In this document: positions 21,943-33,478 of the stretch, piece by piece
Position numbering within the stretch: the stretch's first letter is position 1
Layout: every line of letters starts with the position of its first letter
Source: Strongylocentrotus purpuratus
Lineage: Eukaryota > Echinodermata > Echinoidea > Camarodonta > Strongylocentrotidae
NCBI RefSeq assembly: GCF_000002235.5
Contig: NW_022145611.1
Span: 19,838,114 to 19,902,113 of the forward strand
DNA length: 64,000 nucleotides
Direction of reading: 5' to 3'
Notes under the pieces: model-generated
Told to the model about the DNA's origin: nothing
Database searches by the model: none
What the model saw: the letters and a program-made list of their open reading frames with translations, nothing else
Position numbers and translations under genes: made by a program

Positions 21943-24900
21943 CTAGACAATCATGTGAGATCCTCCAATCAACCACACTTGTCGGAGCGTGAAATTAATG
22001 CACTATTCTTGAAGCTTGCGTGTGCACCCTGTCATCTGCTGAAAGCTAGAAGGGCCTCAACTTTGTGCAGTGATATGAGTTTAATGCCCTTCTGGCTCTC
22101 AACAAGATATAATATATTTGATAGCCCATCATCTCAGTAATGGAACCATGATTGGACCTATAGTATCGAAGGTGAAGATATTGCGTAGGTGATCAACACT
22201 TGATAGCTATCAACCAAGTGAGGATCTTCAATACATCATGTGTGAAATTAGAGATCAAGAACTTTTTAGAGGTTTATTAGAAATGAAAAATGAAGAGCTA
22301 TACCTTCCTCTGTGTAGGTTGAAAGTAACTTACTGATAGTTGAAAGCATGTTCAAAGAAAAAATATGTTTACATAGTTTCTTATTCTTGATTAAAAGCTA
22401 AATATGTTTTATTCTTTGATTGATTTGCTGAGGCTGTATAGGGATCAAGTTTTGAAAGGCAAGCATGGGTGTCATCTAACACAAGAGATCTTTGTTAGTT
22501 GCCTCCTGAAAACTTAGACATTCAAATGTATAAAGTCTGAAGTGTAATAATAAATCTTTGTGAAAGTAGCATCAATCTCTGACCTAAAAGAAGCTTAGAA
22601 CTGCCTAAACCTACATTGTTCTTTTTTTCTTTTTTTGTAGAAAGCTTTTTTATAGAATTTTTTTTTTCTAGCTGTTATTACACCTCTCTCAACATGTAAA
22701 TATTTTGATTATTCATAAGTAGGGTTTTTTCCAGCTCTTCTCCCTTCCTTTCCTCCCCAGACACCTTGTTTCGGACATGGTCTTCCTGGATCGCACTCTA
22801 GAGTTCAATTTAGTTTGATATCGATGACGTTCAAGGAGTATTCCTTCGGGTCGTCGTAGCGGGAAATCTGATTGCAGCTCAAGAATCATATCAATATTAT
22901 GACTGATATAGAAATATATCAAGGATATATACTGAGAAAAGGGTGATGTAATGTTATATTTTAGGAGGGGGAAGAGAGAGCTAGAGCCGGGGTGGGAGGT
23001 AACTTAAAAAGGTCAGGATTTCCATACTCAAAGAGTATATAATGTGCAGTGAGAAACGATGTTCATAGAGCGTGGTGTGTGGCAAGAAGCTATCGTCATA
23101 AAGTTTGATACCGGTCATAATAGATGGTCAAGGAATGGACAAAATTTATGGGGAGAGCAATTGTTTCCTTAGATATAAAGTTTATACAAGTTGAATACAA
23201 ATGCAAACAGAGGTTGAAAATATCTCTTTGAATTTTATTATCTCGGTCAGCATCTGCAATTCATTTTTGCTTTGTGGCCAGGTAAATATTTATATACAAA
23301 GTTTCATGCTTCTTGCTGACCCGAACCAGGGAGTGAGATTTACAGCAAGAGAATTGACGCCTTTCAAAATGCAATGTTAAAAGTATTGTCATAAACAAGA
23401 TATTTATACGAGCTGTACTTAAACTTTGAAGGATCTAGGTACAGCTTAACCCATAATGCATATTTTGATCTCAAGAGGATAGAGTAGTTTCCATTTTAGT
23501 TTTTATTGCCTGGAACTTTCATAAATTCCTTAAGTCATGGAGTAACGCCTTTGGAAATCGTTGCTTCTATCAGTACCCAAATCTTTTTTTCGATATGACT
23601 CAAAGTACTCTCTTGAGATGAAAACATAACGGGTTCATGCTACTCGGGGAGGAAACGTTTCAAGTCCTGTCCCAGATTGTAAAGATGTGGCATTAATCTT
23701 GAGTTCTCCGGTGATGATGGAAAATGTACATATGTCTACTCTCAGAAAAGCAAATGAAAATTACAATGGATTTCATTGGCATTTATTTCCAGCAAGTCTT
23801 CTTTCCTTTGTTTCACCTAATATTTCATGACAAACAACTCTGAAATGATGTTTTACGGTCAGTTTCTCTACGTGATTTTAAACAGGTTTTCTTTAATTCA
23901 TTTTACCCATCTGCTTCATGATAAAATTCAGAACTGAATACAAAATCAAATCAAAATGCAATCCATATACGGAAAAAAAACTTTAACAATATGTGTGGAA
24001 ACACTCCTATGTAAGCAATTGCATTAGACAAAATGTTTGTTATATTTTACTGAGTACTAGGCTTATGTCTACTCTTTGTATTGCACAAAAGAAATATCAA
24101 CTATGTTATGCTGCATTGCTCAAATCATATAAGAGATTTCTATTTTCCCATCTACCTGCTTCCTATTTAAAGCCATAGAGCGAACAGCATATCACCAGAA
24201 ATCCGGGGAAAACATCATAAAATTCCTGTGAGTAATGGGGGTCATGTGTCACCTGCAAGGTCAGGTTTATTTTCACAACATGGCTCTCATGGATCAATGT
24301 CAGGGTAAACTCTCTCTGATCATCAATCTATCAGAGACACTACCATCTTCCTGAATCAGGGCCCTGGTTTTCACCATCCATCAAGGATCTAGAGAGTGTG
24401 CTTTGAGAATCATGAGAATAGAAGGAGACTCGATCTACTTCTCCCTTGAGATCTTGGACATGGCGTCTTTTGAATTTAAAAAAGACAAAATAAGAAATGT
24501 CATTATTATTGGAAAAACTGCAGGCAAGTTCGAAAGTAAAGGATGTGTGTACACCGCGAACTTGAGGGGAGGGAGGGGGGTCTGCCTTCGATTGCCTACA
24601 TCCCACCTGTTTCTGCTACTCACACTCATCTGATTATGTTTAACCACACCGTACAGCTTGTAGGGAGACCAATCTATCTCTTGATGTGGCGTAAAACCAC
24701 ATAATTGTTTGTTCACTGTATTGCCAATGAAGTTACCACCAACAAGGAAGGGTTGAGGAGGTTTACTATACTGCTACAAAGCCACTTCAATCGTGATAGA
24801 TTGGAGAGGTGTCTGGCGTTGTACCACACATCGATGTTGATTTTGTGTTTTCAAAGTAACCTTTAGTTCTGGTGATGACAAAAGATAAATTTTTTAAGAA

Positions 24901-26109
24901 TACAATTTTCAGCAAATTCTGTTATAATTTGCTGGCTCAAACAACTCATCTACACCAAGATAAACAACTTGGTATCAAATCAATTCAATTCAAGATTTAT
25001 TGGTCATTCACCAAAACAAAGCTAAATTGGCATAGAAACCACTCTGTGGGTGTCTCTGCAAAAATTCAACACGCATAAAACATTAAAATGTTTTTTTCTC
25101 TTAGAATCAAATTCTATTATCAGAACTGAAGTGTATTTTTCCTCTAACTCCCAACTTTGACGATCAGTCAAGAGAAAAATATGCATTATCAAATTGATGA
25201 AATGTGATGAATATCAACCCTGCTAGCCTGACAACATGTAGGTCATCTTACCAAATCATATAACTTTTTATTGACATCTCATCCATCACATATTCTACAT
25301 CTCTTCTCCATCCCAAGCATCAAGTGCCCCATTTGCATCTAAGAAATCCTCCTATATTCTCAAAGGGCCTCTATTCAAGAATATGTTTACCCAAATAGAA
25401 TTTACTGTCACTCTGCTAAAGATCACTGTATGTGTGTTGTACCGGTAACCCTGAATATAATATAGCATGGTTTTATGAATATGCTTATGTTATGCCAATC
25501 TGTTTAACCCAAACGGAATATCTTCATTTGAAAATTGCTTGCAGCATATTTAACTTTTATTACTTGTTTCAATGTTTAATAGTGTGTGGTGCTGAATAAG
25601 CATAATATATCTGACATATAGCCTTACAAATTTTTTGCACAGATAAATCTGTATATATATTTCGTTACTAACATCAGTATCTTCCATCCCTTAATTGTCA
25701 TGTAGAATATATGTTTTCATCTCCATAGTGTCAAATGGGTGTTGCAGTAGCATTTCATTTGACACATTTAAAAAGAGTGATGTGTGGTCATGCTTATGAT
25801 CATTTTATGATCATATTATATCACGTTACAAATAAAATTGCATAATTTATTGATAGTTTTATTGATCATAAGTTTTTTTATTATAGCAATACAGTTTATT
25901 AACCTCAGTCGGTACTCTATAGAATGCCAGGGAATCATTCTCATATAAATACATACAATCTATTTGACTGAACACAAAATTGTCATGAAATGATATTTAT
26001 TTTGCAGTGCAAGAAGGGATTGACTGCCAAATAGTCATATTAAGACTGCTCAGTATATGACTGATTTCTAAGTTGTTGTTTTCTTTGTTTGTTCTTTTTT
26101 TGTCTTTAG

Positions 26110-26194
26110 GTTTTGATTGGAGTCTTCATTTTAAATGGGAGCACATGTCAGCAGACCAGAAGTATAAGAGAAAAGATCCCACGATGCCAATACA
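26110..26194 (+). CDS. GALNT14/16-like: GALNT exon, GFDW segment (partial gene)
   Basis: An 85-nt exon between acceptor TTTGTCTTTAG and donor GTGAGT. GT at the start completes the Gly codon split after either alternative exon. The exon then encodes [19 protein letters not shown] and RKDPTMPI, ending in the first two bases of a Gln codon (CA plus G from the next exon). G-F-D-W-S/N-L-x-F-K/Q-W is a strongly conserved GalNAc-T catalytic-domain signature. Its aromatic residues line the acceptor-peptide groove in known GalNAc-T2 structures (from memory: Phe280, Trp282). F-D-W-S-L-H-F and the D-P-T-x-P-I end are shared with vertebrate GALNT14 and GALNT16, the basis for the clade call. Splice sites and reading frame are unambiguous. 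Confidence 0.95.
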
Positions 26195-28324
26195 GTGAGT
26201 AACTTTACACCCAGTTTAAAGCTCAGGCAAATGGGAATTGAATTATTAAAGGGAAAATCCAACCTTAGTAGCAGACAACAGAGAAGCAGGCTGGTGAAAT
26301 CACTATATGTTTGGGGACTTCAAATGGGCTCAATCGATAATGTCACTGTCATCTCCCTGCTGTGACGTGCCAGACAAGTCTTCCATGACCAAAATTTATT
26401 TTTTTACAAAGTTAAGACTCAGTAAAGTCTTTTCTTTTTAGAGGACCTATAATGGTATGAAAACAGAAATTAATTATATTTTTGTGCACAACAAATGGGA
26501 GAGTTTTCCATGACTGCGTAACAATCGGCTGACCAAATTAGATATTTGCATAGATTTCATATTTCGAACATTGAAAAATTTCTTATTATTGTTCCACTTT
26601 AAATTTTTGCACAGCTACTTTAAGTGTATTAATGCTTTCTAGCCTTTGGCTTTCATTATATTAGAAGGGATGGTCTGAGATTTTTTTTTGTTTTTTGGGT
26701 TGATGAAAGTCACATTCTACTTGAATACAGGTCAACCTGCAGGATCAGATTCATTCTGGATATTGAATAATTATAATAATAGTGATAATATAATGCACTT
26801 ATATTGAGCCATCTATGTAGTAAACTATTCAGGCACATTATGAAATTAAGAAAGTTAGGAATAAGTACAAAAAAGAATAAAGGATAGTACAAAATGTGTT
26901 TGTTTTTACATTCACCTAGTGTACACTTTCAAAAACAGGAATTTATTGACTTTTGATGGTGTTGAGCCACCTTATGGTCTATCTGCTTTATTAAACTGTT
27001 CAGTATATATTCAAGTAATCACCTACCTGTAGAATTTTCTCATACATATATTTAGTACTGATGGTGATGGTTCTTTTTATATATACTGGTATACTGGTAT
27101 ATGATTCCAAACTTGTCATCAAGCATGCTTGAAAGCTATAGGAAGGACATAGACTATGTGTTTTTTTGTTTTTTTTTAATGAAAAAAACCCCAGACAGAC
27201 CTGGTTTTAAAACCATTTAGATATAGAGTTCTTCCATATGATTTCAGTATGATAATCTTAGTTTTAGAATTAATGTAAACTCATCTGTGAATTGTAAGTT
27301 CAGAATTATCTTTCATCCAGATAGTAAATGTTAAATCGACCTGCCATTATACAATAGGGTACCTTTGTGAAGGCACTGAAAAGTGAACCGAGTTCAATAT
27401 ACCAACACCGGACTACCTTTAATATATATACTAATAATTCATCAACCACGCAAGATGGATTGGTAAGCCAACCCGGCTTATAGTAGTGGATTTCCACGAG
27501 AAGAAAAGACAGAAACAAACTTAACAAACCTCAGTATATATTTCAATGTTATTCTTTACATTTGGGTTATGAATCGTGCTAGGAAGTCACTTTCGGGTGT
27601 ATAGTCCTTGGATTTTCAGATCACAGTAATCAGTAGACGTCTAATTTGTTTCATGAGGGAGCTGTCAGTTTTCTCCCTGGTATCATTAGAGAGATACTAA
27701 TAAGAAATTCATGGTTTATTGATTTGATTTCATTGAAGTGCATGAGAGGAACACTGTGAATCATCATCATTATCATCAGTGTTGTAATTTGTAGTACTAA
27801 ATGCTAGTGCATATACATTTTTGCTATACCCCCAAAGAACTGTCAGATAAATTGATATTGAAGGCTATATTTGTTTAAGGCCTCTTTGCTGGTATCGTAT
27901 ATTTAAATGTCAATTTTTAATATTACATCAGTAGATATGTATTGCAAGCTTAGATTCCAACACTCTTTTCTAAGTGTAAATTAATTTGTAACCAGTACGC
28001 TCCCATCAAATATAACATGCACAGAAGATAAATATGAGTTAACATATCCCTGCTTGCTGTGATATGAAATAATGTTTTCCCTTTATTAATTTAAAGGTCT
28101 CATGTAATTTTATGGTGATATTATAACTTCTAATAATATATAAATAAATTAAGATTTGATTTGTTCCCTGTTAGTCATGATAGTATTTTCAACTTGTTTA
28201 TTCTTTACATCATCACATCTCTATTCCATCAGTTCACAGTTTACTTGTCCATTTTTGTTTATGAACAAGACCTGAAAGAAGAACTCTCAGTTTGAAATGT
28301 TGAATTTATTATTTATGTTGACAG
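26195..28324 (+). other. Intron between GFDW and WGGEN exons
   Basis: A 2.13-kb AT-rich intron, donor GTGAGT, acceptor TGTTGACAG. It contains a TTAAAGGGAAAATCCAAC repeat-like head near 26247 and a degenerate TATATAGCGC-type fragment near 26757. The rest is unique-looking, with small simple repeats (for example GGTATACTGGTATA near 27086). Minus-strand open frames 26710-26892 and 27306-27527 have no recognisable domains. Confidence 0.7.
26757..26830. repeat. Degenerate fragment related to the TATATAGCGC dispersed repeat
   Basis: An ATAATTATAATAATAGTGAT tract is followed by GCACTTATATTGAGCCATCT. This resembles the head of the repeat at 18942 with the GCGC core decayed. It is too short and diverged for a firm call. 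Confidence 0.3.
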
Positions 28325-28428
28325 GACGCCAATGATTGCAGGAGGTTTATTTGTAATCAATCATGACTGGTTCGACAAACTGGGAAAATATGATAGCTTG
28401 ATGGACATCTGGGGAGGAGAAAACTTTG
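28325..28428 (+). CDS. GALNT14/16-like: GALNT exon, Gal/GalNAc-T motif (partial gene)
   Basis: A 104-nt exon between acceptor TGTTGACAG and donor GTGAGA. Its first base completes Gln (CA|G). It then encodes [34 protein letters not shown] and the first base of the next codon, expected to be Glu. T-P-x-x-A-G-G-L-F-x-I and D-x-x-W-G-G-E-N-x-E form the GalNAc-T Gal/GalNAc-T motif, which helps bind UDP-GalNAc and build the catalytic site. ENF rather than ENL favours the GALNT14/16 side of the clade (from memory). The next coding exon, which should begin in phase 1 with the remainder of Glu and an I/L-S-F-R-x-W segment, is not found before 64000. All sequence up to there is intron and satellite. 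Confidence 0.95.
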
Positions 28429-28754
28429 GTGAGAACAAATGAAATTTTCTTTTTTTAAGCCTTAGCGCAGTTATTAAAAGCTATGTATATGATTAGTATC
28501 GTAAAAACAGGGTTGATAGAACAGGGAGCATAGGAGCTAAATTTGGACAAGTTTACAGACAATAATTTTCCCCAAAGACCATTTTCATTGTAGGAAATGT
28601 ACAAGGTCTGCATCAGTTCTGGAAATGAAAGTATCAAGTGAAGATGCTTTTCAAAGTTTTGTTCCTCTGCATCCCATTTTACATTAGTCTCTCTAAAAAA
28701 AATGCAGTCCACTCAATTATGGATTGTTTCTAATCAACCGTGAACATATTTGAA
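28429..28754 (+). other. Start of GALNT intron before satellite array B
   Basis: About 326 bp of unique-looking AT-rich intron from donor GTGAGA to the first recognisable satellite monomer. The minus-strand open frame 28455-28712 has no recognised domain. Confidence 0.7.
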
Positions 28755-29470
28755 CAAAATATGTTATTGTAGATATTTTCATGAAATGTTAAAAAAGGCC
28801 CCTTTTTGAAGAAATTTTTTTTCCCCCAAAACATATGAACATTTGAAAAAAAAAGTACCTGTTTTCATCTGAGAGGATGTCTGTGACCTCTATTCATCCA
28901 AAATATGGTACTGTATATCATTTCATGAAATATTGAAAAAAGGTACTTGTTAACCCCTCATTTTTGCCAAAATATGAACATTTTCAAAAAGCCTTTTTTC
29001 ATCTGAGGAAGATGTCTGTGACCTCTATTCATCCCACAATATGATATCTTTTCATCTGAGGAAGATGTCTGTGACATCTATTCATTCAAAATATGGTATT
29101 GTAGATGATTTCATGAAATTTTGAAAAAGGTACTTTTTGAGGAAAAAAAGCAAGGGGTTAACACCCTCTTTTTTGCCAAAATATGAACATTTTCAAAATG
29201 TCCTCTTTCCATCTCAGGAAGATGTCTGTGACCTCTATTCATCAAAAATATCGTATTGTAGATGATTTCATGAAATTTTGAAAAAAGGTACTTTTTGAGA
29301 AAAAAAAGCAAGGGGTTAACCCCTCTTTTTTGCCAAAATATGAACATTTTCAAAATGTCCTCTTTCCATCTCAGGAAGATGTCTGTGACCTCTATTCATC
29401 AAAAATATGGTATTGTAGATGATTTCATGAAATGTTGAAAAAAGGCAAGGGGTTAACCCCTCATTTTTGC
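28755..29470 (+). repeat. Diverged left edge of satellite array B
   Basis: The first four or five monomers are incomplete and diverged from the consensus: truncated units, TCTGAGGAAGATG instead of TCTCAGGAAGATG, GGTACTT instead of GGCACTT, and loss of the GGGGTTAACCCC segment in the first units. Beyond about 29470 the monomers become nearly uniform. This fits the edge-decay pattern expected when unequal exchange homogenises only the interior. Confidence 0.85.
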
Positions 29471-32400
29471 CAAAATATGAACATTTTCAAAAAGACCTCT
29501 TTTCATCTCAGGAAGATGTCTGTGACCTCTATTCATCCAAAATATGGTATTGTAGATGATTTCATGAAATTTTGAAAAAAGCCACTTTTTGAGAAAAAAG
29601 ACAAGGGGTTAACCCCTCATTTTTGCCAAAATATGAACATTTTCAAAAAGACCTCTTTTCATCTCAGGAAGATGTCTGTGACCTCTATTCATCCAAAATA
29701 TGGTATTGTAGATGATTTCATGAAATTTAAAAAAGGCACTTTTTGAGAAAAAAAGCAAGGGGTAAGCCCCTCATTTTTGCCAAAATATGAACATTTGCAA
29801 AAAGACCTCTTTTCATCTCAGGAAGATGTCTGTGACCTCTATTCATCCAAAATATGGTATTGTAGATGATTTCATGAAATTTTGAAAAAAGGCACTTTTT
29901 GAGAAAAAAGGCAAGGGGTTAACCCCTCATTTTTGCCAAAATATGAACATTTTCAAAAAGACCTCTTTTCATCTCAGGAAGATGTCTGTGACCTCTATTC
30001 ATCCAAAATATGGTATTGTAGATGATTTCATGAAATTTTGAAAAAAGCCACTTTTTGAGAAAAAAGGCAAGGGGTTAACCCCTCATTTTTGCCAAAATAT
30101 GAACATTTTCAAAAAGACCTCTTTTCATCTCAGGAAGATGTCTGTGACCTCTATTCATCCAAAATATGGTATTGTAGATGATTTCATGAAATTTTGAGAA
30201 AAAAGGCAAGGGGTTAACCCCTCATTTTTGCCAAAATATGAACATTTTCAAAAAGACCTCTTTTCATCTCAGGAAGATGTCTGTGACCTCTATTCATCCA
30301 AAATATGGTATTGTAGATGATTTCATGAAATTTTGAAAAAAGCCACTTTTTGAGAAAAAAGGCAAGGGGTTAACCCCTCATTTTTGCCAAAATATGAACA
30401 TTTTCAAAAAGACCTCTTTTCATCTCAGGAAGATGTCTGTGACCTCTATTCATCCAAAATATGGTATTGTAGATGATTTCATGAAATTTTGAAAAAAGCC
30501 ACTTTTTGAGAAAAAAGGCAAGGGGTTAACCCCTTATTTTTGCCAAAATATGAACATTTTCAAAAAGACCTCTTTTCATCTCAGGAAGATGTCTGTGACC
30601 TCTTTTCATCTCAGGAAGATATCTGTGACCTCTATTCATCCAAAATATGGTATTGTAGATGATTTCATGAAATTTTGAAAAAAGCCACATTTTGAGAAAA
30701 AACGCAAGGGGTTAACCCCTCATTTTTGCCAAAATATGAACATTTTCAAAAAGACCTCTTTTCATCTCAGGAAGATGTCTGTGACCTCTATTCATCCAAA
30801 ATATGGTATTGTAGATGATTTCATGAAATTTTCAAAAAAGCCACTTTTTGAGAAAAAAGGCAAGGGGTTAACCCCTCATTTTTGCCAAAATATGAACATT
30901 TTCAAAAAGACCTCTTTTCATCTCAGGAAGATGTCGTGACCTCAATTCCTTCAAAATATGGTATTGTAGATGATTTCATGAAATTTTCAAAAAAGGCACT
31001 TTTTGAGAAAAAGAGCAAGGGGTTAACCCCTCATTTTTGCCAAAATATGAACATTTTCAAAAAGACCTCTTTTCATCTCAGGAAGATGTCTGTGACCTCT
31101 ATTCATCCAAAATATGGTATTGTAGATGATTTCATGAAATTTTGAAAAAAGCCACTTTTTGAGAAAAAAGACAAGGGGTTAACCCCTCATTTTTGCCAAA
31201 ATATGAACATTTTCAAAAAGACCTCTTTTCATCTCAGGAAGATGTCTGTGACCTCTATTCATCCAAAATATGGTATTGTAGATGATTTCATGAAATTTAA
31301 AAAAGGCACTTTTTGAGAAAAAAAGCAAGGGGTAAGCCCCTCATTTTTGCCAAAATATGAACATTTGCAAAAAGACCTCTTTTCATCTCAGGAAGATGTC
31401 TGTGACCTCTATTCATCCAAAATATGGTATTGTAGATGATTTCATGAAATTTTGAAAAAAGGCACTTTTTGAGAAAAAAGGCAAGGGGTTAACCCCTCAT
31501 TTTTGCCAAAATATGAACATTTTCAAAAAGACCTCTTTTCATCTCAGGAAGATGTCTGTGACCTCTATTCATCCAAAATATGGTATTGTAGATGATTTCA
31601 TGAAATTTTGAAAAAAGCCACTTTTTGAGAAAAAAGGCAAGGGGTTAACCCCTCATTTTTGCCAAAATATGAACATTTTCAAAAAGACCTCTTTTCATCT
31701 CAGGAAGATGTCTGTGACCTCTATTCATCCAAAATATGGTATTGTAGATGATTTCATGAAATTTTGAGAAAAAAGGCAAGGGGTTAACCCCTCATTTTTG
31801 CCAAAATATGAACATTTTCAAAAAGACCTCTTTTCATCTCAGGAAGATGTCTGTGACCTCTATTCATCCAAAATATGGTATTGTAGATGATTTCATGAAA
31901 TTTTGAAAAAAGCCACTTTTTGAGAAAAAAGGCAAGGGGTTAACCCCTCATTTTTGCAAAAATATTAACATTTTCAAAAAGACCTCTTTTCATCTCAGGA
32001 AGATGTCTGTGACCTCTATTCATCCAAAATATGGTATTGTAGATGATTTCATGAAATTTTGAAAAAAGCCACATTTTGAGAAAAAACGCAAGGGGTTAAC
32101 CCCTCATTTTTGCCAAAATATGAACATTTTCAAAAAGACCTCTTTTCATCTCAGGAAGATGTCTGTGACCTCAATTCCTCCAAAATATGGTATTGTAGAT
32201 GATTTCATGAAATTTAGAAAAAGGGCACTTTTTGAGAAAAAAAGGAAGGGGTTAGCCCCTCATTTTCGCCAAAATATGAACATTTTCAAAAAGACCTCTT
32301 TTCATCTCAGGAAGATGTCTGTGACCTCTATTCATCCAAAATATGGTATTGTAGATGATTTCATGAAATTTTCAAAAAAGGCACTTTTTGAGAAAAAAGG

Positions 32401-33478
32401 CAAGGGGTTAGTTAACCCCTCATTTTTGCCAAAATATGAACATTTTCAAAAAGACCTCTTTTCATCTCAGGAAGATGTCTGTGACCTCTATTCATCCAAA
32501 ATGTGGTATTGTAGATGATTTCATGAAATTTTGAGAAAAAAGGCAAGGGGTTAACCCCTCATTTTTGCCAAAATATGAACATTTTCAAAAAGACCTCTTT
32601 TCATCTCAGGAAGATGTCTGTGACCTCTATTCATCCAAAATATGGTATTGTAGATGATTTCATGAAATTTTGAAAAAAGCCACTTTTTGAGAAAAAAGGC
32701 AAGGGGTTAACCCCTCATTTTTGCCAAAATATGAACATTTTCAAAAAGACCTCTTTTCATCTCAGGAAGATGTCTGTGACCTCTATTCATCCAAAATATG
32801 GTATTGTAGATGATTTCATGAAATTTTGAAAAAAGCCACTTTTTGAGAAAAAAGGCAAGGGGTTAACCCCTTATTTTTGCCAAAATATGAACATTTTCAA
32901 AAAGACCTCTTTTCATCTCAGGAAGATGTCTGTGACCTCTTTTCATCTCAGGAAGATATCTGTGACCTCTATTCATCCAAAATATGGTATTGTAGATGAT
33001 TTCATGAAATTTTGAAAAAAGCCACATTTTTGAGAAAAAACGCAAGGGGTTAACCCCTCATTTTTGCCAAAATATGAACATTTTCAAAAAGACCTCTTTT
33101 CATCTCAGGAAGATGTCTGTGACCTCTATTCATCCAAAATATGGTATTGTAGATGATTTCATGAAATTTTCAAAAAAGCCACTTTTTGAGAAAAAAGGCA
33201 AGGGGTTAACCCCTCATTTTTGCCAAAATATGAACATTTTCAAAAAGACCTCTTTTCATCTCAGGAAGATGTCGTGACCTCAATTCCTTCAAAATATGGT
33301 ATTGTAGATGATTTCATGAAATTTTCAAAAAAGGCACTTTTTGAGAAAAAGAGCAAGGGGTTAACCCCTCATTTTTGCCAAAATATGAACATTTTCAAAA
33401 AGACCTCTTTTCATCTCAGGAAGATGTCTGTGACCTCTATTCATCCAAAATATGGTATTGTAGATGATTTCATGAAAT
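29461..33478 (+). repeat. Higher-order (multi-monomer) duplications in array B
   Basis: Two overlapping block duplications are visible from rare variants. About 29461-30385 recurs at 31031-31955 (offset 1570), sharing AAAGACAAGGGG, the ATTTAAAAAAGGCAC junction, GGGGTAAGCCCC and ACATTTGCAAAAAGACC. About 30170-31140 recurs at 32507-33478 (offset 2337-2338), sharing CCCCTTATTTTTGCC, a GAAGATATCTGTGACC 30-bp insertion, GAGAAAAAACGCAAGG and GATGTCGTGACCTCAATTCC. Copies are almost identical over nearly 1 kb, so these duplications are recent. Confidence 0.85.

Larger units (their letters stand above)
11027..26109 (+). other. Large intron between GALNT exon B and the GFDW exon
   Basis: A 15.1-kb intron with donor GTAATG and acceptor TTTGTCTTTAG. 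It holds most of the transposon-derived sequence of the single-copy part: a hAT-like foldback, a Tc1/mariner-like MITE, a second foldback, a PIF/Harbinger-like MITE, a 188-214-bp minisatellite and several dispersed repeats listed separately. Stretches not listed (about 12320-15000, 16250-17270, 19420-20400, 22000-26100) show only AT-rich unique-looking sequence with short open frames and no recognised domains on either strand. Confidence 0.7.

Noticed and set aside
22713-22922. Minus-strand 69-codon open frame rich in Arg and Lys
   Set aside because: No homology I recognise, no repeat or splice context, and its length is within chance for this window.
24481-24575. A possible third copy of the alternative GALNT exon (A-N-L-R-G-G read at about 24555)
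   Set aside because: Only the L-R-G-G end matches. There is no V-V-S-P or I-D-x-I-N upstream and no GT donor after the GGAG. Coincidence in a G-rich stretch.
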